A DNA stretch of 7,809 nucleotides from DATKEH01 sp035546355 (lineage in GTDB: Bacteria > Acidobacteriota > Thermoanaerobaculia > Multivoradales > JAIOJS01), in contig DATKEH010000376.1 of assembly GCA_035546355.1 (NCBI GenBank), forward strand, positions 1 through 7,809, in the 5' to 3' direction. Below the pieces are notes generated by a model. That model had not been told where the DNA came from. It was given only the letters and a program-made list of their open reading frames with translations, and made no database searches. The translations under genes were made by a program, and so were the position numbers. Position 1 is the first letter of the stretch. Every line of letters begins with the position of its first letter. This document shows positions 1 to 5,298 of this stretch, piece after piece.

Positions 1-438
1 GGGCTCGCCGACAACGTGGTGGTCAAGGTGCCGCTGCTGCCCGCCGGGCTGGCGGCGGTGGGCCGGCTCAAGGAGGAGGGGATCGACTGCAACGTCACCC
101 TGTGCTTCTCGGCCAACCAGGCGCTGCTGGCGGCCAAGGCCGGGGCGGCCTACATCTCCCCCTTCGTCGGCCGGGTCGACGACGTCGGCCAGGTGGGCAT
201 GGAGCTGGTCGAACAGATCGTCAGCGTCTACCACAACTACGGCTTCGAGACCCAGGTGCTGGCGGCGTCCATCCGCCACCCCGAGCACGTGCTGCAGGCG
301 GCGCTGCTCGGCGCCGACGTCGCCACCATGCCGTTCAAGACCCTGGCGCAGCTCTACAAGCACCCGCTGACCGACCTCGGGCTCGACCGCTTCCTCGCCG
401 ACTGGGCCGAGACGGGCCGCAGCTTCGACGAGGACTAG
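1..438 (+). CDS. tal: Transaldolase, small (TalC/FSA-like) family, 5' truncated by window edge
   Basis: This is the C-terminal 145 residues of a class I aldolase of the small transaldolase family, which moves a dihydroxyacetone unit between sugar phosphates in the pentose phosphate pathway (cytoplasm). Family members are about 215-220 residues, so roughly 70 N-terminal residues lie outside the window. The reading frame is open from base 1. The Schiff-base lysine is visible at codon 25-27 in the context NVVVKVP. Other hallmarks are NVTLCFSANQALLAAKAGA, the segment YISPFVGRVDD, and QVLAASIRHPEHV. In SPFVGR the aromatic residue is Phe, as in true transaldolases such as TalB (Phe178), whereas E. 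coli fructose-6-phosphate aldolase has Tyr there. This favours transaldolase over FSA activity, by inference. The ending FLADW is also typical of the family. The next gene starts 15 bases after the stop, suggesting co-transcription. Confidence 0.93.
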   Translation, partial: GLADNVVVKVPLLPAGLAAVGRLKEEGIDCNVTLCFSANQALLAAKAGAAYISPFVGRVDDVGQVGMELVEQIVSVYHNYGFETQVLAASIRHPEHVLQAALLGADVATMPFKTLAQLYKHPLTDLGLDRFLADWAETGRSFDED

Positions 439-453
439 GCCGCGCGGCAGGGC

Positions 454-1041
454 GTGGAGCCTCCCCGCCAGGGCGACCTGTTTCGCACCGCCGCGACGCT
501 CTACCTGGTGCTGGCGGTGTGTGGGGTGGTGTGGATCGGCTGGCGCGAGCAGGGGGTGCCCTGGCGCCTGTTCGTCGACCCGGCGTGGTGGTGGCTCGAT
601 CTGCTGCTCGGCGCCGCGACCGCGCTGCTGATCCTGGGGGTGTGGCAGGTCGTGCGGCGCCTCGTGCCGCTCGCCAGCGAGCTCGAGGGGCGGCTGCGCG
701 ACCTGCTCGGCGCCGTGCGCCGCGAGGAGGCGATCGGGCTGGCGCTGCTGTCGGGGGTGGCCGAAGAGGTGTTCTTTCGCGGCGCGGTGCAGCCGTCGTG
801 GGGGTATCCGCTGGCCACCGTGCTGTTCGCCGTGCTCCACACCGGGCGCGGCCGCGCCATGTGGCTGTGGACGGCGGCGGCGCTCTTCGCCGGTGCCCTG
901 CTCGGCGGCCTGATGCTGTGGCGGGGCACTCTGCTGGCGCCCATCGTCGCCCACTTCCTGGTCAACGCCATCCAGCTCGACCGGCTGCTGACCGCCGCGC
1001 CGGCGACCGACGAGGAGACGGCCAGCCCGGACGGGGATTGA
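454..1041 (+). CDS. CPBP-family intramembrane glutamic endopeptidase-like protein
   Basis: A 195-residue membrane protein of the CPBP (CAAX protease and bacteriocin-processing, Abi) family, related to Rce1 proteases that cut within the membrane. All three family motifs are present: EExxxR as E104-E105-xxx-R109 (AEEVFFRG), FxxxH as F125-H129 (FAVLHTG), and HxxxN as H167-N171 (HFLVN). Hydrophobic segments lie near residues 14-31, 47-67, 93-103, 117-131, 135-155 and 158-178. The tail after residue 182 is short, acidic and polar. The start is GTG at 454, the first possible start after the upstream stop codon. Its SD is weak (GGCAGGG), so translation may depend on coupling to the transaldolase gene 15 bases upstream. 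Bacterial members serve in bacteriocin self-immunity, peptide maturation or unknown roles. No substrate peptide gene is seen nearby, so the role here is open. Confidence 0.9.
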   Translation: MEPPRQGDLFRTAATLYLVLAVCGVVWIGWREQGVPWRLFVDPAWWWLDLLLGAATALLILGVWQVVRRLVPLASELEGRLRDLLGAVRREEAIGLALLSGVAEEVFFRGAVQPSWGYPLATVLFAVLHTGRGRAMWLWTAAALFAGALLGGLMLWRGTLLAPIVAHFLVNAIQLDRLLTAAPATDEETASPDGD

Positions 1042-1085
1042 CACGCCGCGCCACCCTGCCGGGCGACGCCGGGCGGGCGCTCGGC

Positions 1086-1094
1086 TGGTAGACT
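1086..1094 (+). promoter_or_regulatory. Possible extended -10 promoter element before the M20 gene
   Basis: TGG-TAGACT at 1086-1094 fits an extended -10 (TGn followed by a TATAAT-like hexamer matching T, A, A and T). It stands out in a very GC-rich gap and lies about 80 bases before the GTG start of the dipeptidase gene. No convincing -35 lies 17 bases upstream. This is suggestive only. Confidence 0.3.
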
Positions 1095-1160
1095 TGCCGG
1101 CCGCGGGCGGCGAGGGGGCATCGGTGAAGGTCGCCCGGCCGAGCTTCGCCACCCCAGCCA

Positions 1161-1170
1161 GGAGAGGAGG
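1161..1170 (+). promoter_or_regulatory. Shine-Dalgarno site of the M20 dipeptidase gene
   Basis: GGAGAGGAGG ends four bases before GTG at 1175. It is the strongest purine-rich SD in the gap and decides the start: the frame stays open further upstream to a TTG at 1094, but that start has no SD and would add 27 residues that do not look like the family. Confidence 0.8.
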
Positions 1171-1174
1171 GACC

Positions 1175-2569
1175 GTGATCGAGACCACCGAGAGCCGCGA
1201 CGTCCTCGCGACCATCGAGCGCGACCGGCAGCGCTATCTGGACGAGCTGCGGGACTACCTGCGGATCCCCTCCATCTCGACCGACCCGGAGTATGCCGGC
1301 GACGTGGCGCGGTGCGCCGCATTCCTGCGCGACCGGATGGAGGAGGCCGGGCTGAGCGCCGAGATCCTCCCCACCGCCGGGCACCCGCTGGTCTACGCCG
1401 AGCGCTTCGAGTCGCCGCAGCTGCCGACGGTGCTGTTCTACGGCCACTACGACGTGCAGCCGGCGGACCCGCTGGAGGAGTGGCGACACGACCCCTTCGA
1501 CCCCACCCTCGAGGACGGGCGGCTGGTGGCGCGCGGGGCCACCGACGACAAGGGGCAGTCCTACGCCCACGTCAAGGCAGTCGAGGCGCTGCTGGCCAGC
1601 CGCGGGCGGCTGCCCGCCAACGTCAAGTTCCTGGTGGAGGGAGAGGAGGAGTCGGGGGGGGCGGCGATCGAGCGCTTCGTCCGCGAGGATGGTGGGGAGC
1701 GGCTGGCTTGCGACTGCGTGGTGATCTCCGACTCGTCGATGTACGCCCCCGGGCAGCCGGCGATGGTGATCGGGCTGCGCGGCATGGCCTACATGGAGCT
1801 CGAGGTGCGCGGGCCCGAACGCGACCTGCACTCCGGGACCTACGGCGGCGCGGTGGCCAACCCGCTGAACGCGCTGGCGGAGATCCTGGCGAGCCTCAAG
1901 GACCCCGCCACCGGTCGCGTCGCCATCGCCGGCTTCTACGACGACGTACGCCCCCTCGACCCCGAGGAGCGGCGCGAGCTGGCGCAGCTGCCCTTCGACG
2001 AGGAGGCCTACGAGGCGGACCTCGGCGTCGACGCGCTGCCCGGTGAGGAGGGGTACTCGCCGCTCGAGCGGGTGGCGGTGCGACCCACCTGCGACGTGCA
2101 CGGGATCTGGGGCGGCTACTCCGGGCCCGGCGCCAAGACCGTGATCCCCGCCCGGGGGGCCGCCAAGGTGTCGATGCGCCTGGTCCCCGACCAGCGCCCG
2201 GAGCGGGTGGCGAAGCTGTTCGCCGATCACGTCCGGCGCCACACCCCGCCGGGGGTCACCGCCGAGGTGGTGGAGCTGCACCGCGGCGAGGGAGTGGTGC
2301 TGGCCACCGAGGGCCCCTACGTGGAGGCGGCGATGGCCTCCCTGCAGGAGGTCTGGGGGGCGCCGCCGGTGCGGGTGCGCGAGGGGGGGTCGATCCCCGT
2401 CGTCAACACCTTCGACCAGGTCCTCGGGGTGCCGGTGCTGCTGATGGGCTTCGGGCTGCCCGACGACCGCCTCCACTCGCCGAACGAGAAGATCGACCTC
2501 GCGCAGTTCTACGGTGGCATCCACTGCACCGTGCGCTTCCTCGACCGCGTCGGAGAGCTGGCCGAATGA
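1175..2569 (+). CDS. M20-family metallo-dipeptidase (carnosinase/CNDP-like)
   Basis: A 464-residue zinc-dependent peptidase of the M20 family, in the dipeptidase group that includes carnosinase and CNDP2. It is predicted to hydrolyse dipeptides or small peptides in the cytoplasm, and no signal peptide is seen. Active-site residues can be placed by motif: H91 and D93 in GHYDVQP, D124 in GATDDKG, the catalytic/metal Glu pair E158-E159 in VEGEEESGG, D186 in ISDSSMY, and H434 in RLHSPNE. H219 in DLHSG marks the lid/dimerisation domain inserted at about residues 200-330. Length and motif spacing match the family, so the enzyme looks intact. The substrate cannot be read from the sequence; peptide, N-acyl or carbamoyl amino acid substrates all occur in M20. 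The gene starts with GTG behind a strong SD. Its stop overlaps the start of the CYTH gene as ATGA, so the two are translationally coupled. An 8-base G run (1654-1661) lies in the codons after the catalytic Glu pair. Confidence 0.93.
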   Translation: MIETTESRDVLATIERDRQRYLDELRDYLRIPSISTDPEYAGDVARCAAFLRDRMEEAGLSAEILPTAGHPLVYAERFESPQLPTVLFYGHYDVQPADPLEEWRHDPFDPTLEDGRLVARGATDDKGQSYAHVKAVEALLASRGRLPANVKFLVEGEEESGGAAIERFVREDGGERLACDCVVISDSSMYAPGQPAMVIGLRGMAYMELEVRGPERDLHSGTYGGAVANPLNALAEILASLKDPATGRVAIAGFYDDVRPLDPEERRELAQLPFDEEAYEADLGVDALPGEEGYSPLERVAVRPTCDVHGIWGGYSGPGAKTVIPARGAAKVSMRLVPDQRPERVAKLFADHVRRHTPPGVTAEVVELHRGEGVVLATEGPYVEAAMASLQEVWGAPPVRVREGGSIPVVNTFDQVLGVPVLLMGFGLPDDRLHSPNEKIDLAQFYGGIHCTVRFLDRVGELAE

Positions 2570-3126
2570 GTGTTGCCCGACCCGAGAAGCCGCAGGAACG
2601 GGAGCTCAAATTCGCCGGCATCGAGCTCGGGGCGCTGCGCGAGCGGCTGGTCGAGCTGGAGGCCGAGCGGGTGGCCGCCGCCGCCTTCGAGGACAACTGG
2701 ATCTTCGACCGCGACGGCGAGCTGCTCGCCGACGAGCGGGTGCTGCGCCTGCGCATCGACGGGCAGGGCGCGGAGCTCACCTTCAAGGGCGCGCCGCGCT
2801 TCGCCGGCAACGCCAAGGTGCGGGTCGAGCTGCAGACGCGGGTGGCGGACGCCGAGCAGATGCGCTCGCTCCTCGAGGCCCTCGGCTACCGGGTGGCACG
2901 CCGCTACCAGAAGATGCGTGAGGAGTGGCGCCTGGGAGGTGTCGTGGTGGCGCTCGACCATACCCCGATCGGCGACTTCGCCGAGCTCGAGGGTAGCGGC
3001 TGCGAGAAGCTCGCCCGCCGCTGCGGGCTGGCGCCCGAGAAGGCCGAGCGGAGGACCTACCTGCAGCTCTACGAGGAGTACCTGCGAGAGCACCCCGAGG
3101 CGCCGCCGGAGATGACCTTCGAGTAG
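2566..3126 (+). CDS. CYTH-domain protein (class IV adenylate cyclase / triphosphatase superfamily)
   Basis: A 186-residue single-domain CYTH protein. This superfamily forms an eight-stranded tunnel that binds triphosphates with divalent metal; members include CyaB adenylate cyclases, thiamine triphosphatases and inorganic triphosphatases. The N-terminal signature ExExK is E11-R-E13-L-K15. Further tunnel residues follow in the expected order: R61 and R63 (LRLR), K74 (LTFKG), R86 and E88 (KVRVELQ), K116 and R118 (YQKMREEW), D131 (VVALDH), and E140 and E142 (GDFAELEG). The aromatic/charged residues after the last motif (RRTYLQLYEEYLREH) are typical of bacterial CyaB-like proteins. Between cyclase and tripolyphosphatase activity the sequence alone does not decide. 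ATG overlaps the stop of the dipeptidase gene (ATGA), and an SD (GGAGAG, 2552-2557) lies eight bases upstream. It probably shares a transcript with the flanking genes. Confidence 0.88.
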   Translation: MSVARPEKPQERELKFAGIELGALRERLVELEAERVAAAAFEDNWIFDRDGELLADERVLRLRIDGQGAELTFKGAPRFAGNAKVRVELQTRVADAEQMRSLLEALGYRVARRYQKMREEWRLGGVVVALDHTPIGDFAELEGSGCEKLARRCGLAPEKAERRTYLQLYEEYLREHPEAPPEMTFE

Positions 3127-3148
3127 GGGGCGGAGCGTCTCGCGCCGG

Positions 3149-4183
3149 GTCGAGCCCTTCCGCGCCCTGGTCCTCGCCGCCGGCCACGGCACCCGGCTGC
3201 AGCCGCTGACCGAGCGCACGCCCAAGCCGCTGCTGCCGCTGCTCGGCCGGCCGATCCTGGCCCACACGCTCGACCGCCTGGTCGCCGCCGGCTGCGAGGC
3301 GGCGGCGATCAACCTGCATCACCTCGGCGAACAGATCCCGACGGCCCTCGGCGGCAGCTACCGGGGGATGCCGTTGACCTACTCGCGGGAGGAGACCCTG
3401 CTGGGCACCGCGGGAGCCCTGCTGCCGCTACGCGGGTTCTTCGCCGACTGCCGCGAGGTCCTGGTGGTCAACGGCGATACCCTCTGCCGCTGGCCGTTGG
3501 CCCGCCTGCTGCGCCGCCACCGCCGCCTGCGGCCGGCGGCCACCCTGCTGGTCACCACCCGCGCCGAGCCGCGGAACTACGGCGGTGGCCTCGGCATCGA
3601 CCGCCGCCGGCGCCTGCTGCGCTTCGGTGCCGGCGAGGAGGACCCGCGGGTGACGCGACGGCGGGTGTTCGCCGGTGCCCACGTAGTGGCGAGCGAGCTG
3701 CTCGCGCGGCTGCCGGCCGGCGCCTCCGACTTCGTACGCGACCTCTACCGGCCGCTGCTGGAGGCGGGAGAAACCCTCACCACCGTCACCACCCGGCGCG
3801 CGTGGCACGACCTGGGGACGCCCCAGCGCTACCTCGAGGGAGCGCTCGAGTGGGCGCGCTGGACCCACCCGCTCGCCGGCTACCGGGGTCGCGGGTCGCG
3901 GGTCGCCGCCGGCGCCCGCTTGCGGCGCGTCGCCGTCGAGGGCGAGGTGGTGGTGGCGCCGGGCTGCCGCCTCGAACGCTGCCTGCTGCTTCCCGGGGCG
4001 CGGATCGGCGCCGGCTGCCGGCTGCGGCGGGTGGTGGTCGGCCCCGGCGCCGAGGTGCCGCCGGGGACCCAGGTCGAGGCACGGCTGCTGACCCGCGCCT
4101 GGGCCGGCGGCTCCCAGCCGGCGGGGAGCTCGCACCTCGGCGAGCTGGTGGTCAGCCCGCTCGAGCCGACGCGCGCGCTCTGA
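3149..4183 (+). CDS. Sugar-1-phosphate nucleotidyltransferase with C-terminal hexapeptide-like region; start codon unresolved
   Basis: A cytoplasmic NDP-sugar pyrophosphorylase-type enzyme that would join a sugar-1-phosphate to an NTP, as in mannose-1-P guanylyltransferases, glucose-1-P thymidylyltransferases or MurU. The N-terminal motif LAAGHGTRLQPLTERTPKPL is encoded at 3173-3232. It is followed by REETLLGTAGAL, the metal-binding Asp in VVNGDT, and WHDLGTPQRYLE near the end of the catalytic domain. From about 3880 a region rich in isoleucine-patch-like repeats (GARIGAGCRLRRVVVGPGAEV) suggests a short left-handed beta-helix. The frame opens at 3116 but has no ATG, GTG or TTG until ATG 3368, which would delete the nucleotide-binding motif. 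Candidate starts are GTC at 3149, giving EPFRALVLAAG like the usual M-RALVLAAG, or CTG at 3167. An error or variant at a GTG is also possible. The start given here is a guess; the identity is firm. The substrate is unknown. It lies directly after the CYTH stop and is probably in the same operon. Confidence 0.8.
   Translation, partial: VEPFRALVLAAGHGTRLQPLTERTPKPLLPLLGRPILAHTLDRLVAAGCEAAAINLHHLGEQIPTALGGSYRGMPLTYSREETLLGTAGALLPLRGFFADCREVLVVNGDTLCRWPLARLLRRHRRLRPAATLLVTTRAEPRNYGGGLGIDRRRRLLRFGAGEEDPRVTRRRVFAGAHVVASELLARLPAGASDFVRDLYRPLLEAGETLTTVTTRRAWHDLGTPQRYLEGALEWARWTHPLAGYRGRGSRVAAGARLRRVAVEGEVVVAPGCRLERCLLLPGARIGAGCRLRRVVVGPGAEVPPGTQVEARLLTRAWAGGSQPAGSSHLGELVVSPLEPTRAL
3886..3906 (+). repeat. 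Three tandem copies of GGGTCGC inside the nucleotidyltransferase gene
   Basis: Three perfect head-to-tail copies of the heptamer GGGTCGC lie at the junction between the catalytic domain and the hexapeptide-like region (encoding RGRGSRV). Because seven is not a multiple of three, gain or loss of one unit would shift the frame and remove the C-terminal region. Confidence 0.75.
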
Positions 4184-4213
4184 GGCGGCAGGGAGAACGG
4201 CATCCGAAGGGGG

Positions 4214-4242
4214 TTGACATGCTCGCGACCGTGTATTACTGT
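4214..4242 (+). promoter_or_regulatory. Sigma-70-type promoter of the secreted-protein/GntR/ABC cluster
   Basis: A perfect -35 hexamer TTGACA (4214-4219) is followed, after a 17-base spacer, by TACTGT (4237-4242), which keeps the most conserved -10 bases (T and A at the first two positions, T at the last). This is the most AT-rich stretch of the window. Transcription would start near 4249-4250, giving a leader of about 50 bases before the ATG at 4301. The -10 runs into the palindrome at 4239-4252, so binding there would block RNA polymerase. Confidence 0.7.
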
Positions 4243-4252
4243 ACTAGTACAG
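4239..4252. promoter_or_regulatory. Palindromic operator, probable site for the YtrA-type GntR protein
   Basis: CTGTACTAGTACAG is a perfect 14-base palindrome covering the end of the -10 and the predicted transcription start. It contains symmetric GT...AC half-sites, as known GntR-family operators do. The likely binder is the GntR protein encoded two genes downstream (4894-5298), since YtrA-type regulators commonly repress their own operon. That link is inferred from position, symmetry and gene order. Confidence 0.65.
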
Positions 4253-4290
4253 CGAGCGACGTTGCCCCGTTCGCGTCACCAGCAACCGAC

Positions 4291-4296
4291 AGGAGG
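4291..4296 (+). promoter_or_regulatory. Shine-Dalgarno site of the secreted-protein gene
   Basis: AGGAGG, four bases before ATG at 4301. It fixes the start of the secreted protein and rules out the in-frame TTG at 4214, which is part of the -35 hexamer. Confidence 0.85.
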
Positions 4297-4300
4297 ACCC

Positions 4301-4792
4301 ATGAGACCGACCCCGACCCTAGTTGCCCTGCTGCTGAGCTGCGGAACGATCGGAGCGGCTTCTGCCCAGGCCCCCGCCGCCGATCCTCAGCGCGACACCG
4401 TGACCGCGATGCGCGAGGCCGGAGTCGCGCTCTACTCCTGGCGCCAGGGGCAGGGGATCGAGGTGGCGGAGGCCGCCGAAGGCTGGCAGGACCCGGCGTC
4501 CCCCGAGAGCTTCGACTGGAGCGCCTGCCCGCCGATCGCGCACGCCGAGGCCAGCCGGTTGGTGGGCAAGCAGCTGCCGCGCACCGACGGCCGGGGCCAT
4601 CCCCTCGAGCTCTGCGTCCGCACCGAGCAGCTCGACACCCCCCGCTACGCGCTCGGCGTGCGCAGCCCGGGGCGCGACGGCGTGTTCTCCGGGACGCGCT
4701 ATCCGGTCGGCCGGTTCGATCCCCAGGAGCAGGACCGCGACGTAGTCTGGATGGACGGCTACTTCCTGACCTGGCCGCAGCGGGCGGAGTGA
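4301..4792 (+). CDS. Secreted protein with GspG/pseudopilin-like soluble domain
   Basis: A 163-residue exported protein. Residues 1-22 form a Sec signal peptide with a hydrophobic core (LVALLL) and an ASA cleavage site before Q23. A lipoprotein signal at LLSC (Cys14) is possible but fits less well. The mature part resembles the soluble domain of type II secretion major pseudopilins: an amphipathic segment at 34-50 (VTAMREAGVALYSWRQG) like the end of the pilin helix, then PRTDGRGHPLEL (93-104) like the family's DxWGxPY motif, YALGVRSPGRDG (116-127), and a C-terminal DVVWMDGYFLTWP (147-159). The prepilin leader and the long hydrophobic N-terminal helix are missing, so it should not assemble as a pilin. 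C76 and C105 could form a disulfide. It is the first gene after the regulated promoter and precedes the GntR and ABC transporter genes, so it may be a periplasmic or surface partner of that transporter. The pseudopilin similarity is my reading of motifs and needs a profile search. No function is assigned. Confidence 0.82.
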   Translation: MRPTPTLVALLLSCGTIGAASAQAPAADPQRDTVTAMREAGVALYSWRQGQGIEVAEAAEGWQDPASPESFDWSACPPIAHAEASRLVGKQLPRTDGRGHPLELCVRTEQLDTPRYALGVRSPGRDGVFSGTRYPVGRFDPQEQDRDVVWMDGYFLTWPQRAE

Positions 4793-4893
4793 CGCCGCGG
4801 CCGCGAGCCCACGCGCTTCCGCCGCGCGACCCGCGATGATGGGATCGCGCGAGGCGAGCGGGCGAGACGACCAGCCCCTACCGGCTCCACACC

Positions 4894-5298
4894 ATGCTGC
4901 ACATCGACCCCAGCGACGCGACGCCCATCTGGCGCCAGATCGAGGAGGGGGTGCGCAACCTGGTGGTCACCGGGGCCCTGGGTGCCGGGGGACCGGTGCC
5001 TTCGGTGCGGGAGCTGGCGCGCGAGCTGGCGGTCAACCCGGCGACGGTGTCGAAGGCGTACCAGCGGCTCACCGAGGCCGGCATCCTCGAGGTACGGCGC
5101 GGCGAGGGGACGTTCGTGGCGGCCGCACCGCCGGCCCTCGCGCCCGCCGAGCGGCGGCGGCTCCTGGAGGGGGCCGCCCGGGCGCTCGCCGTGCGCGCCC
5201 TGTCGCTCGGGGCGGGCGCGGACGAGGCGGAGGCGGCCCTGCGCCACGCCTTCGCGGCCTTCGGCGACGGCGACAGCAAGGAAGGAGAGGTGGCGTGA
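4894..5298 (+). CDS. GntR-family transcriptional regulator, YtrA subfamily
   Basis: A 134-residue DNA-binding repressor. The winged helix-turn-helix covers residues 12-75 and carries the family pattern: PIWRQIEEGVRNLVVTGAL, then VPSVRELARELAVNPATVSKAYQRL (recognition helix about 48-60), then the wing EVRRGEGTFVAAA. Only about 50 residues follow, predicted as two helices, which is the short dimerisation region of the YtrA type rather than a full FadR or HutC effector domain. YtrA-type regulators usually sit beside ABC transporter genes and repress them, and here the ATPase gene overlaps by four bases (GTGA). The palindrome at 4239-4252 is its likely target. The ATG at 4894 is the only start in the open frame, but no SD precedes it. 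The 101-base gap from the previous gene holds no promoter or terminator that I can see. Confidence 0.93.
   Translation: MLHIDPSDATPIWRQIEEGVRNLVVTGALGAGGPVPSVRELARELAVNPATVSKAYQRLTEAGILEVRRGEGTFVAAAPPALAPAERRRLLEGAARALAVRALSLGAGADEAEAALRHAFAAFGDGDSKEGEVA

Noticed and set aside
1038..1043. TTGACA at the end of the CPBP gene as a -35
   Set aside because: It overlaps the stop codon by chance. The nearest plausible -10 (1089-1094) is 45 bases away, much too far.
102..1091. Long + strand frame across the transaldolase and CPBP genes
   Set aside because: Arg/Ala/Gly/Pro-rich translation, in a different frame from two genes with complete family motifs.
1094..1174. TTG at 1094 as start of the dipeptidase
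   Set aside because: No SD, 27 extra residues of low-complexity type, and a strong SD sits directly before GTG 1175.
962..2524. Long open frame on the minus strand opposite the dipeptidase gene
   Set aside because: It encodes a His/Arg/Gly-rich product with no recognisable domain, has no SD, and mirrors a well-supported M20 gene; it is a by-product of high GC content. The same holds for long minus-strand frames opposite the CYTH, nucleotidyltransferase, ATPase and permease genes.
3368..4183. ATG 3368 as the start of the nucleotidyltransferase
   Set aside because: It would remove the GxGTRxxPLT/PKP motif that is clearly encoded in frame just upstream and is needed for catalysis.
4340..4342. 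Lipoprotein signal (LLSC, Cys14) in the secreted protein
   Set aside because: The hydrophobic stretch before the Cys is short and position -2 is an unusual Leu, while a good ASA cleavage site follows at 20-22. It is kept only as an alternative.
4796..4805. CGCGGCCGCG palindrome after the secreted-protein gene as a terminator
   Set aside because: No loop and no T-run; such palindromes are expected in DNA this rich in GC.
4836..5294. N-terminal extension of the ATPase from ATG 4836
   Set aside because: The extra 153 residues are Gly/Arg/Ala-rich and overlap the gntR gene in another frame; GTG 5295 has an SD and a normal overlap.
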